A DNA stretch of 60,003 bases from Algivirga pacifica (GTDB taxonomy: Bacteria; Bacteroidota; Bacteroidia; Cytophagales; Flammeovirgaceae), in contig NZ_BAABJX010000006.1 of NCBI RefSeq assembly GCF_039543525.1, forward strand, positions 1-60,003, in the 5' to 3' direction. Positions 52,077-59,965 of this stretch are shown here, in pieces. Position 1 is the first letter of the stretch. Each line of letters starts with the position of its first letter. A program made the translations under genes and the position numbers. The notes beneath the pieces are model-generated. The model did not search any database. It was not told where the DNA came from and worked only from the letters and a program-made list of their open reading frames with translations.

Positions 52077-52138
52077 TGTGCTCACCCGAATAAAAGAGTA
52101 GTGGTGGAAGTCCTTCTTTGGGTACTTATAACTATTAC

Positions 52139-52192
52139 TTTTAATTCTAAAATGATGTGTCCTAATAATTAGATATGATTTTAGAATTAAAA
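52139..52192. terminator. Perfect 15-bp inverted repeat, likely terminator
   Basis: 52139-52153 (TTTTAATTCTAAAAT) and 52178-52192 are exact reverse complements with a 24-nt spacer. A second hairpin with AACCCTAT / ATAGGGGTT follows at about 52193-52232. The stretch 51896-52262 holds no gene otherwise. Confidence 0.55.
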
Positions 52193-52262
52193 CCCTATAA
52201 ACCCTATTTATTCAATAGAGATATAGGGGTTGTTTGATTTTATTTACAAGGAGGCTTTTACG

Positions 52263-52394
52263 ATGGTTGATGTTCTTAATGGTGCTGAAAATCATCAATT
52301 TGTATTCTTGTGTGACTTTTGTCCGGAAAATCAACACATGAAGATTTGTACATATGAAATTTACTTGATATGTTTGCAGTGTAATCAGAAATAA
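52263..52394 (+). CDS. Possible 43-residue peptide with two CxxC motifs
   Basis: A short frame from ATG 52263 to TAA 52392-52394 encodes CDFC (17-20) and, 16 residues later, CLQC (37-40), with an extra Cys29. Paired CxxC motifs could bind zinc. It ends 23 bp before the TauE/SafE gene, but that gene's likely promoter (52345-52376) overlaps its 3' half, which weighs against it. Reported as a low-confidence candidate. Confidence 0.2.
   Translation: MVDVLNGAENHQFVFLCDFCPENQHMKICTYEIYLICLQCNQK
52345..52376 (+). promoter_or_regulatory. Bacteroidetes-type promoter of the sulfur module
   Basis: TTTG at 52345-52348, a 20-nt spacer, and TATGTTTG at 52369-52376 fit the TTTG / TAnnTTTG consensus, placed about 40 bp before the TauE/SafE start. 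Confidence 0.65.
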
Positions 52395-52417
52395 AAAGCT
52401 ATAAAAAGAAGTCATTT

Positions 52418-53215
52418 ATGGAAATCGTAGGCTACGCAGGTTCAATATTGATCGGAGTGTCGCTCGGATTAATTGGAGGAGGGGGATCAATTTTGACTGT
52501 TCCGGTACTGGTGTATTTAATGGGAGTGAATCCCGTATTGGCGACAGCATATTCCTTATTCGTTGTAGGATTGTCAGCACTGGTAGGATCTTTTAACAAT
52601 ATGAAGAAAGGCTTGGTAAGTTATAAGACGGCGATTGTTTTCGGTATCCCGTCAATGTTATCGGTCTTTTTGACTCGAAAGTATCTGGTGCCAGCGATCC
52701 CAGATCAGATAGCGACTATTGGAGGATTGGAGGTTACAAAGTCTATGGGAATGATGTTACTGTTTGCAGTAATGATGCTTTTGGCTTCCATTTCCATGAT
52801 TAAGGGAAGAAAGAACGCATTGGATGGAGAAGAAGAAGAGATCAAGTTTAACTATCCAATGATTGTATTGGAAGGTCTTGTAGTTGGCTCCCTTACCGGT
52901 TTGGTCGGCGCAGGTGGAGGATTCTTGATTATTCCGGCCTTGGTTGTATTGGCTCGATTGCCGATGAAGTTAGCGGTAGGTACGTCTTTATTGATTATTG
53001 CCGTGAAATCACTGGTAGGGTTCCTTGGGGATATCAGCAGTCAGCCGATTGAGTGGATGTTCTTATTGATCTTTACAGCATTGGCAGTGAGTGGAATCTT
53101 TGTAGGTTCATGGATGTCTAACTATATCCCAGGACACAAGTTGAAAAAAGGTTTTGGTTGGTTCGTTGTGGTGATGGGGTGTTGGGTACTAACCAAAGAA
53201 ATTATTCTAAGATAA
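52418..53215 (+). CDS. TauE/SafE family sulfite/sulfonate exporter
   Basis: A 265-residue inner-membrane protein with about eight helices in two repeats. The family signatures GLIGGGGSILTVPVLVYLMGV at the start of repeat 1 and LTGLVGAGGGFLIIPALVVL in repeat 2 are clear. Members export sulfite, sulfoacetate or other organosulfur anions. It opens a run of same-strand genes for persulfide oxidation and sulfur-compound transport, so sulfite export after thiosulfate or persulfide oxidation is the likely job. Start ATG 52418 follows a recognisable promoter. Confidence 0.88.
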   Translation: MEIVGYAGSILIGVSLGLIGGGGSILTVPVLVYLMGVNPVLATAYSLFVVGLSALVGSFNNMKKGLVSYKTAIVFGIPSMLSVFLTRKYLVPAIPDQIATIGGLEVTKSMGMMLLFAVMMLLASISMIKGRKNALDGEEEEIKFNYPMIVLEGLVVGSLTGLVGAGGGFLIIPALVVLARLPMKLAVGTSLLIIAVKSLVGFLGDISSQPIEWMFLLIFTALAVSGIFVGSWMSNYIPGHKLKKGFGWFVVVMGCWVLTKEIILR

Positions 53216-53221
53216 TATTAG

Positions 53222-53303
53222 TACAAGGTAACACCTTGCAAGTACAGGGCATCGCCCAACTAGCACAGAGTATTGCCCAACTGGCACAGGGCATCGCCCT
53301 GTG
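53222..53303. repeat. REP-like CACAGGGCATCGCCC repeats
   Basis: Three related copies of (A/C)CAGGGCATCGCCCAAC occur in 82 bp; the last, CACAGGGCATCGCCCTGTG at 53285-53303, is a near-perfect palindrome. It lies between the exporter and the persulfide dioxygenase gene and could be a weak terminator or processing site. Confidence 0.8.
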
Positions 53304-53343
53304 ACATTAAAAAGATTAAACATAATTAAACACTATATAAGCG

Positions 53344-54750
53344 ATGAGTAACGTAGTAGAACAATTGTACACAGGATGTTTGGCACAAGGTGCTTATTAC
53401 ATCGAGTCAAATGGTGAGGCAGCGGTAATCGATCCGCTTAGAGAAACTGCACCATATGTAAAAATGGCAGAGGAAAGAGGTGCGAAGATCAAGTATATCT
53501 TCGAGACACACTTTCACGCAGATTTCGTTTCAGGGCACGTAGACTTGGCCAAGAAAACAGGAGCAACAATTGTTTACGGCCCAACCGCAGATCCATCTTA
53601 TGATGTGCATGTGGCAACAGATAATGAGGAGTTCAAATTGGGTGATTATGTAATCCGTGTATTGCATACGCCAGGACATACGATGGAATCTTCAACTTTC
53701 TTGTTACTGAAAGGTGGAAAAGAGGAAGCGATCTTTACAGGAGATACACTATTCCTGGGTGATGTAGGACGTCCAGACTTGGCTGTGAAAACAGACTTGA
53801 CGAGAGAAGACCTAGCGGCACACCTGTACGACTCTCTTCGTAATAAAATTATGACGTTGCCAGACGATGTCACTATCTACCCTGGTCACGGAGCAGGTTC
53901 TGCTTGTGGTAAGAATATGAGTAAAGAGACCGTAGGGAAACTTGGAGAGCAAAAAGAAACAAACTATGCACTTCAGGATATGACGAAAGAAGAGTTCATC
54001 AAACAGGTGACTTCTGGAATCTTACCTCCTCCTCAGTATTTCCCTAAGAATGCGATGATGAACAAGTTCGGGTACGAGGACTTTGATGAAGTGCTTTCTC
54101 ACGGGTTGACAGCCATGGAGCCAGCAGCATTTGCAGAAGCAATGAAGCAGGAAGGGGTTGTTGTATTGGATACAAGAGCACCACAAACCTTTAAGGATGG
54201 TTTTGTACATGGAGCAATGAATATTGGTTTGAGTGGTAAGTTTGCGCCTTGGGTAGGTGCATTGATCACGGATATCAAAGCACCAATCTTATTGATCACA
54301 GATGAAGGTGGTGAGGAAGAGGCCGTAACAAGACTATCTCGTGTAGGCTATGACAATACAATTGGTTTCTTGAAAGGCGGAATGGTCGCTTGGGAAGCTG
54401 CAGGGTTAAATGTAGAAACAATTACCTCTATTCCTGCGACAGAGCTAGAGGCTAAGATGGAAGAAGGTACAGTGGATATCATTGATGTTCGTGGACCAAA
54501 CGAGTACATCTCTCAGCATATCAAAGGAGCGGAGTCATTCCCATTAGATTATATCAACGATCATCTGAATGATCTGGATAAGGACAAGAAGTACTACCTA
54601 CACTGTGCAGGTGGTTACCGTTCAATGATTGCAACGTCGATCTTGCGTGCAAATGGATATAATAATATTATCGATGTAGCAGGTGGTTTCGGAGCAATCA
54701 AAGAAACAGGAATTATGTTGACGGAGTATGTATGTCCTTCGACATTATAA
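53344..54750 (+). CDS. Persulfide dioxygenase-like MBL hydrolase fused to two rhodanese domains
   Basis: A 468-residue sulfur enzyme. The metallo-beta-lactamase domain (about 1-245) has the ETHE1-type metal sites THFHADFVSGH (His56, His58, Asp60, His65) and the HTPGHT, FTGDTLFLGDVGR and YPGHGAGS motifs. Two rhodanese domains follow (about 255-355 and 370-465). The second has the active CAGGYRS loop with Cys421. The first has Asp320 where the catalytic Cys should be (LITDEGGEE), so it is a structural or regulatory repeat. Expected reaction: oxidation of glutathione or protein persulfide to sulfite, with sulfur transfer by the rhodanese part. It sits between a sulfite exporter and YeeE-type importers. 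Confidence 0.92.
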   Translation: MSNVVEQLYTGCLAQGAYYIESNGEAAVIDPLRETAPYVKMAEERGAKIKYIFETHFHADFVSGHVDLAKKTGATIVYGPTADPSYDVHVATDNEEFKLGDYVIRVLHTPGHTMESSTFLLLKGGKEEAIFTGDTLFLGDVGRPDLAVKTDLTREDLAAHLYDSLRNKIMTLPDDVTIYPGHGAGSACGKNMSKETVGKLGEQKETNYALQDMTKEEFIKQVTSGILPPPQYFPKNAMMNKFGYEDFDEVLSHGLTAMEPAAFAEAMKQEGVVVLDTRAPQTFKDGFVHGAMNIGLSGKFAPWVGALITDIKAPILLITDEGGEEEAVTRLSRVGYDNTIGFLKGGMVAWEAAGLNVETITSIPATELEAKMEEGTVDIIDVRGPNEYISQHIKGAESFPLDYINDHLNDLDKDKKYYLHCAGGYRSMIATSILRANGYNNIIDVAGGFGAIKETGIMLTEYVCPSTL

Positions 54751-54978
54751 TAAGAAAGCTATAAATCAGGCAGATATCCTTTGTGGATATCTGCCCTTCT
54801 GATAAAGGGAGGACAAAATAATGAAGCCAAACTCCCTTTGTTAGATAGACTTATTGTAAATGACTTCAAACGGAAGAACATATTCCATCAGTTATTAGTT
54901 ATAATATATGTTGGTATATTCATATGAAGAATATAGGTTTAGGGTTTGAATTAACAAATTAAACTGAAGTAAAAAGAA

Positions 54979-55542
54979 ATGGAGTGGATTTTACAACCTT
55001 GGCCATGGTATGTGTCAGGACCATTGATTACACTGACAATGGCACTATTGCTATTTGCAGGTAAGTCGTTCGGTGTATCGGCGAACTTGCGTGTGATCTG
55101 TTCAGCTTGTGGAGCAGGAAAGAAGAATGACTTCTTTAATTTCAACTGGAAAGCACAACGCTGGAACTTACTATTTGTTATTGGGGCCGTTATTGGAGGG
55201 TTTATCTCTGCAAACTTTATGAACGGTATGGAAACACCGGAAATAGCAGAGTCTACTAAGGCTTCATTAGCACAAATGGGGGTACAAGCAGATGAGACAG
55301 GTCTACTGCCTCAGGAGTTGTTCGGTACGGAAGCACTATTTACCTTAAAAGGTTTTCTAATTCTTGTAATTGGAGGCTTTTTGGTAGGGTTTGGAGCACG
55401 TTATGCAGGCGGTTGTACATCAGGTCATGCGATCAGTGGTTTATCTAACTTGCAGTTACCATCATTGATTGCCGTGGTAGGGTTCTTTATTGGAGGCTTA
55501 CTAATGACGCATATCCTTTTACCGTTAATTCTATCTTTCTAG
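54979..55542 (+). CDS. YeeE/YedE family membrane protein, sulfur-compound importer (part 1)
   Basis: A 187-residue inner-membrane protein with about five helices. It has the YeeE/YedE signatures SANLRVICSACGAGKKNDFF and RYAGGCTSGHAISG, each with the conserved cysteine that forms the relay for thiosulfate or sulfite uptake in characterised homologues. The protein is half the length of full YeeE; the partner half is encoded at 56953. The ATG start at 54979 gives WILQPWPWY. The gap to the porin gene is 4 bp, so the two are co-transcribed. Confidence 0.88.
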   Translation: MEWILQPWPWYVSGPLITLTMALLLFAGKSFGVSANLRVICSACGAGKKNDFFNFNWKAQRWNLLFVIGAVIGGFISANFMNGMETPEIAESTKASLAQMGVQADETGLLPQELFGTEALFTLKGFLILVIGGFLVGFGARYAGGCTSGHAISGLSNLQLPSLIAVVGFFIGGLLMTHILLPLILSF

Positions 55543-55546
55543 AGAG

Positions 55547-56953
55547 ATGAAACGACTGGGAAAGGTTCTGAGAGGACTAACGATACTGATGATGTTGCCT
55601 TGGTTTGTTGAAGCACAGCATCATGCCATGCCAGAGGGGCATGCCAAGAAATCGGAAGAAGTACATTCCATTCGTGAATTCTTCTCTGAGGGCCATTTCC
55701 ACGGACATATACGCTTAAACTCTATGGCAACAATTAATAGTGGTGCGTTGACCGACTATTATGCCAATGGGTTGGGAGGAGTATTGGAATACCAGACCGC
55801 TAACTTCAAGGGTTTTGAGCTGGGATTAAGTGGGTTTTATGCTTTTAATCTGGGTTCTTCTGATTTTTCAGAACTAGATCCGATAGCGGAGCGTCCTGCA
55901 TGGTATGAATGGCAGTTGTTTGACTTACATGATCCAGAAAATAAATATGATCTGGACCGTTTAGAGCAATTGTACCTGCGATATCGCTTTGCCGATCGCT
56001 CTTACGTACAGATAGGACGTATGGGGATTCATACTCCTTTGATGAATACGCAAGATACACGTATGAAGCCTTATGTGGTACAAGGAGCCTGGTCGCAATG
56101 GGAAGCGGTAAAATCACTGACCCTGCACGCGGGATTCTTTACGCATGCATCCCCTCGTTCTACATTGGAATGGTATCCTATGGGTGAAGTGCTTGGCATG
56201 TATGAACACGCACTTTGGGGACATGGACATGAGGTGCCTGCTGTACAAGATACCGAAGGAGTAGCTATTCTAGGGATTAACTACCAAGGGAAAAAACCTT
56301 GGTCCATTGATGTTTGGAACTATACCATTGAAAATATTTCCAACACATTTTTCGGGCAATGGTTATATAAAAGAAAAGTAAGTCAGTGGCATGCGGTGAT
56401 GGGGTTGCAATATATCTATCAGCATCAAATAGGTACCGGAGGACATGAGGAAGCTGAGCTGGCTTTTATGGAAGAGGGGCAGCAAATCAATATCCTTTCG
56501 GGAAAGTTAGGAATAGAGGAAAAAGCATGGGAGGTATCCATGAACTATACCTGGGCAAGTGATCAAGGAAGGTATACTTTTCCCAGAGAGTGGGGAAGGG
56601 AACATCTCTTTACTTCCATTCTTAGAAATAGAATGGATGGATTGGGGAATTTTCAGGTCTTGGTGCTGAAATCAGCATGGAAACCCTCTGATCACTTAAC
56701 ATTCAAATTGGAGGGAGGACGCTTCTGGCTTCCATCTCATGAGGATAAGGCCATGAATCATTATGGGGACTTATCCCATAATCAGCTCAACGTAGAGACT
56801 GATTACGATTTCAGTAAGTTTTTTGAAGGATTGCATTTACAGCTTTTGTATGTCTGGAAGGGCAATACAGAAGAGTTATATGGAGAGATAGAGCCGTTGT
56901 TCTATAATGCAGACCTACATCATTTTAGTTTAATTGCAAACATAGAGTTCTAA
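55547..56953 (+). CDS. Outer-membrane porin-like protein in the sulfur operon
   Basis: A 468-residue outer-membrane protein with a signal peptide (1-23, cleavage after VEA), a His-rich mature N-terminus (QHHAMPEGH) and a regular beta-strand pattern to a C-terminal Phe. The general layout (GHFHGHIRLNSMATIN, GGVLEYQTANFKGFELGLSG, RLEQLYLRYRFADRSYVQIGR) resembles OprD-like porins of Bacteroidota. It lies 4 bp after one YeeE half and overlaps the start of the other half by one base. The likely role is outer-membrane passage of a sulfur compound to the YeeE importer. No close family is recognised with certainty. Confidence 0.75.
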   Translation: MKRLGKVLRGLTILMMLPWFVEAQHHAMPEGHAKKSEEVHSIREFFSEGHFHGHIRLNSMATINSGALTDYYANGLGGVLEYQTANFKGFELGLSGFYAFNLGSSDFSELDPIAERPAWYEWQLFDLHDPENKYDLDRLEQLYLRYRFADRSYVQIGRMGIHTPLMNTQDTRMKPYVVQGAWSQWEAVKSLTLHAGFFTHASPRSTLEWYPMGEVLGMYEHALWGHGHEVPAVQDTEGVAILGINYQGKKPWSIDVWNYTIENISNTFFGQWLYKRKVSQWHAVMGLQYIYQHQIGTGGHEEAELAFMEEGQQINILSGKLGIEEKAWEVSMNYTWASDQGRYTFPREWGREHLFTSILRNRMDGLGNFQVLVLKSAWKPSDHLTFKLEGGRFWLPSHEDKAMNHYGDLSHNQLNVETDYDFSKFFEGLHLQLLYVWKGNTEELYGEIEPLFYNADLHHFSLIANIEF

Positions 56954-57375
56954 TGAAAAAATCAATTGGTATCCGCTATATTTTTATGGGAATGTTGTTT
57001 GGTATTGTAATGACCAAATCACAGGCCGTTTCTTGGTTCAGAATTCAGGAGATGTTCTTCTTTGATAATTTCCATATGTACGGAATTATAGGCTCAGCGG
57101 TTATTCTGGGGGTAATTCTGGTAGCATTGGTAAAGAAGTTTGGTTTGAAAGACCTTAATGGAAACCCTATTGTATTCTCTGATAAGGATATGAGTATTCC
57201 AAGATACCTAATTGGAGGAACAATCTTTGGTTTAGGGTGGGCGTTGACAGGAGCATGTCCGGGGCCTATGTTTACGCTAGTGGGACACGGTGCTTTGACG
57301 ATGTTATTGGTTATTGTGAGTGCACTTTTGGGGACATTTGCGTATGGTCTTCTTCGCAATAAACTACCTCACTAA
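56953..57375 (+). CDS. YeeE/YedE family protein (DUF6691-type, part 2)
   Basis: A 140-residue inner-membrane protein with about four helices and the conserved GLGWALTGACPGPMFTLVGHG. This is the second, shorter half of split YeeE/YedE transporters. Its ATG overlaps the porin stop by one base (TAATG). Together with the gene at 54979 it should make one transport unit. The stop is followed 70 bp later by a terminator, so the operon probably ends here. Confidence 0.85.
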   Translation: MKKSIGIRYIFMGMLFGIVMTKSQAVSWFRIQEMFFFDNFHMYGIIGSAVILGVILVALVKKFGLKDLNGNPIVFSDKDMSIPRYLIGGTIFGLGWALTGACPGPMFTLVGHGALTMLLVIVSALLGTFAYGLLRNKLPH

Positions 57376-57444
57376 GAAGTGGATTTCAATATTGATATTA
57401 GGAGAAAAAATAGTAACTTTAGGCTGTTACAACCAATCTTATAT

Positions 57445-57480
57445 TCCCGCAATTCATCGTAGTTGCGGGATTGTTTTTTT
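57445..57480 (+). terminator. Terminator after the YeeE genes
   Basis: TCCCGCAA pairs with TTGCGGGA around a 10-nt loop and is followed by TTGTTTTTTT. It ends the sulfur operon ahead of the rhodanese gene. Confidence 0.85.
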
Positions 57481-57536
57481 ACATTAACTTCTTGGAGGGT
57501 GTGTTTTTAAGCATGCTCAAAACTAACGATTTAAAG

Positions 57537-57962
57537 ATGAAAAAGATTTTATTATTAGTGGTGCTGTTATCTTCAATAGGAGCCTACTGGTATTTTGAAG
57601 CTAAAGGAAAACATAGTACAGAGATATCTGCTACCTCAAAAGTAGAGGTGGTCAATGCAGAGGAGTTTTCGAAAATGATAGAAGCTGGAGAAGTATTGCT
57701 GGTGGATGTGCGTACTCCAAAGGAGTTTCAGGAAGGTACGTTGGAAGGTGCTGTGAATATTAACTTTTACGATGCTGACTTTGAAACGAAAATAAAGGCA
57801 TTAGAGACAGAAAAACCATTATATCTATTTTGTCGTTCGGGAGGTAGAAGTAATAAGGCTGCTCATCAATTGTCTAAGTTGTCTTTTACAAAAATTTATG
57901 ATATGAAAGGAGGAGTGAATGCCTGGGGTGCTGCCGGGAAGTCATTTGTCCAACCTGAATAG
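57537..57962 (+). CDS. Rhodanese-like sulfurtransferase, membrane-anchored or secreted
   Basis: A 141-residue protein with an N-terminal signal or anchor helix (MKKILLLVVLLSSIGAYWYF) and one rhodanese domain (about 35-138). DVRTPKEFQEGTLEGAVNI and the active loop CRSGGRS with Cys99 are intact. The ATG at 57537 is chosen because it begins the signal helix; the ATG at 57513 would add eight residues. It lies just after the terminator of the sulfur operon, so it may have its own promoter. It probably handles sulfane sulfur in the periplasm. A hairpin of AGAACATGTTTGGAAC and its complement follows at about 57974-58022. Confidence 0.9.
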   Translation: MKKILLLVVLLSSIGAYWYFEAKGKHSTEISATSKVEVVNAEEFSKMIEAGEVLLVDVRTPKEFQEGTLEGAVNINFYDADFETKIKALETEKPLYLFCRSGGRSNKAAHQLSKLSFTKIYDMKGGVNAWGAAGKSFVQPE

Positions 57963-58042
57963 TCATTTCTATTAGAACATGTTTGGAACCCATATTTGAA
58001 TTGGCGTTCCAGATATGTTCTTAATATAAAATAATCCAACTG

Positions 58043-58438
58043 ATGAAAGAAAAGGAAAAAACTTCAGCTGCAGAAGCCGTGCTACCTATGCTATCGGGGA
58101 AATGCCCTTATTGCTTGGAGGAAAATATGTTCTTGCATGGACCGTATCATTATAACTTCTCCAAGATGCATAAAAAATGTCCTTCCTGTGAAGGTGATTT
58201 AGAGCCAGAGCCAGGCTTTTATTTTGGAGCTATGTACATTACCTATGCTTTCAATATCGCATTGCTGATAACCTTTTTTGCGGCTACCTATATTTTGGTG
58301 AATCCAGAAAGTATATGGGTGTATTTTACAGCAATCTTTACGCCTAGTATTTTATTGCTTCCTGTCAACTTTCGTTGGTCAAGATCTATTTACTTATATC
58401 TTTTTGGAGGTGTGACCATAGGTTCCCGTAAAAAGTAG
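58043..58438 (+). CDS. DUF983 domain-containing protein
   Basis: A 131-residue protein with a zinc-ribbon-like N-terminus (CPYC at about 21-24 and CPSC at about 46-49), the conserved EPGFYFGAMYITYA segment, and two membrane helices (about 68-85 and 92-110). This is the DUF983 arrangement, common in Bacteroidota and alphaproteobacteria and of unproven function. It starts 80 bp after the rhodanese gene and ends against repeat element R copy 2. Confidence 0.85.
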   Translation: MKEKEKTSAAEAVLPMLSGKCPYCLEENMFLHGPYHYNFSKMHKKCPSCEGDLEPEPGFYFGAMYITYAFNIALLITFFAATYILVNPESIWVYFTAIFTPSILLLPVNFRWSRSIYLYLFGGVTIGSRKK

Positions 58439-58452
58439 AAAGATAAGTCAAC

Positions 58453-58790
58453 ATGAATCATCCCATATTAACATTTAAGGGGTGATTCATGTTTTTTGTT
58501 TAAAAAGTGCCTTTATATATCTAAAAATGGCCTTGAAGAATTGCCGTTAAAATTTTTAATCTTAAAAGCGTTAATAAAATTCCATTGTTTGAGCGTAGCG
58601 AGTTGAATACGCCATGTAATGGTTTTAGCTTTTGTGATTAAAAATTAGGCAAATTCTTCAAAGCCTTGATTTTTTTGCTTCGTTTTTTCATCAAGGAAAA
58701 AATGAAGAAACTCATAAAGGGCTTGTGAGATAGCTATAAAGTGATGAATTCTCAGAAAGCTAAGCCATTTGTTAATATGGGATGACTCAT
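58453..58790. repeat. TIR-bearing intergenic element, family R copy 2
   Basis: A 338-bp element flanked by 20-bp terminal inverted repeats with one mismatch (ATGAATCATCCCATATTAAC at the left). It is a direct-orientation homologue of 20426-20752. The tip of its inner hairpin is disturbed: the sequence after GAGCGTAGCGAGTT continues GAATACGCCATGTAATGG instead of the matching TGGAATTTTT arm. No protein is encoded. Confidence 0.9.
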
Positions 58791-58806
58791 TTTGACTTAT
58801 TAATAA

Positions 58807-59346
58807 CTACATGCCGCAGCAGTAATGCCACAACTGCCGTACTTTTTCATCGATCCCCTCTTCATTCCCTTCCATCAAATCAACAGAGAGTTCAAAATAC
58901 TGACAAGCCCTTTTCGGAAAGCCTACTGCTACGTAAGCAATCCCTAATTGCTTGGCGTGTACAGCGGCTTTTTCAGGGGTTGACTCTAGTGCTAAGCATT
59001 GTCTTAGACAACTGATGGCATCCTGATAATGCTCCAGAAATAGGCTACTTTCTCCTTTAATTCTTAAAGCTTTGAGTAAACGTTCGTCATCGGTAAGAAA
59101 GGAGTGTCTTTGAGGAGTGAGTTCATTGATGATTTGATTGGCCTCATCCAAACGCAGTTGAAGGTCCGCTTCATTTATAGTAGACTCTTTTTTCCATATA
59201 GTCACGACTTCATAGGCCTTGAAGCGAAGTTGCTCAAAGGCCATATTTTCGCTAGACATATTGCCTTGAAGTAAAGGAGATTCACTTTGAGCAAGTAAAG
59301 GGAGTAGAGGGAACAAAAGAAGTAATGATAGTAAGGTTGTTTTCAT
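58807..59346 (-). CDS. Secreted hypothetical protein with TPR-like helices
   Basis: A 179-residue protein with a signal peptide (1-19, cleavage after LLA) and an all-helical mature part. ERLLKALRIKGESSLFLEHYQDAISCLRQCLAL and AKQLGIAYVAVGFPKRACQYFELS look like two tetratricopeptide repeats. A scaffold or binding role is likely but no partner is visible. It ends CCGM and its 3' end faces repeat element R copy 2. Confidence 0.7.
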   Translation of the reverse strand: MKTTLLSLLLLFPLLPLLAQSESPLLQGNMSSENMAFEQLRFKAYEVVTIWKKESTINEADLQLRLDEANQIINELTPQRHSFLTDDERLLKALRIKGESSLFLEHYQDAISCLRQCLALESTPEKAAVHAKQLGIAYVAVGFPKRACQYFELSVDLMEGNEEGIDEKVRQLWHYCCGM

Positions 59347-59496
59347 AGGGTTGTTGATTAGGTTTCTGACAATTGAATGCTGTTAGAAGCATATGTATAT
59401 TAACGTATATTTAGGAGAATGATACAGGGAAACTTCAAAGAGAATCTCCTTAACATTACGCATGCATGATATTTTCTTGGAATGTTAGAAATAAAA

Positions 59497-59542
59497 AAAC
59501 ATGAGTCGCCCCGTATTAAGATTGAAGGGGTGACTCATGTTT
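59497..59542. terminator. Hairpin related to the left end of family R elements
   Basis: AAACATGAGTC-GCCCC and GGGG-TGACTCATGTTT form a long stem, followed by CTTTTTTT. The sequence matches the first 40 bp of the R elements (20426, 58453), so either an R end has become a terminator or the elements captured one. Confidence 0.8.
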
Positions 59543-59589
59543 CTTTTTTTACCTGACTGAAAGTACTGCTCGTTCTACGAGTAAATGAG

Positions 59590-59832
59590 CTAGATGCCTA
59601 CTTGTGATAGGGATACATCCCGACAGTACTCGTAAAGTAAGTGTGTTTCTTTGATTTCTTCGATACTGACAATCTGATGATTGTTTTCTGGATCAATTTG
59701 AACTTCTACCCAACGGTCTTTGCAGAGGTATAGCTGGTATGAGATGGGCTTTTTGTAGATACGACTCACAAAAGTAGATGCAGTGATGATCAGACGGTAT
59801 CTAACTTCAAATGGCAAGGTGTTGAAATTCAT
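59590..59832 (-). CDS. Hypothetical protein, 80 residues
   Basis: A small soluble protein, no family recognised. It contains many charged and aromatic residues (KKPISYQLYLCKDRWVEVQID) and an SIEEIKETHLLYEY helix. It is the last gene of the window and points left, with an upstream flank of 108 bp before the IS-like terminal repeat. Coding evidence is modest: ATG start and a continuous frame with ordinary composition. Confidence 0.5.
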   Translation of the reverse strand: MNFNTLPFEVRYRLIITASTFVSRIYKKPISYQLYLCKDRWVEVQIDPENNHQIVSIEEIKETHLLYEYCRDVSLSQVGI

Positions 59833-59940
59833 CTCTGACTCGTGATTTATCGGTAAGATTCTTTTTTTTTAAAATAATGAATTTTAATGAGATTTCTATG
59901 GAGATATTATAGGAGATCCACGCTCGCTTATTAAAAAAGT

Positions 59941-59965
59941 CTGATTATAACGTTTTGCTGAGCTA
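59941..59965. repeat. 25-bp terminal inverted repeat, probable IS end
   Basis: Exact reverse complement of 38-62. Read from the window interior outward, it begins CTGATTATAACG and is followed by unrelated AT-rich sequence to 60003, consistent with the opposite end of the same type of IS. Confidence 0.6.

Noticed and set aside
52212..52415. 67-residue reverse-strand protein upstream of the TauE gene
   Set aside because: No ordinary composition or signal; it covers the promoter region and looks like a chance frame in AT-rich DNA.
38..59965. 60-kb composite transposon
   Set aside because: The interior holds leuS, nth, tRNA genes and other core genes, and target duplications cannot be seen; IS-bounded chromosome is simpler.
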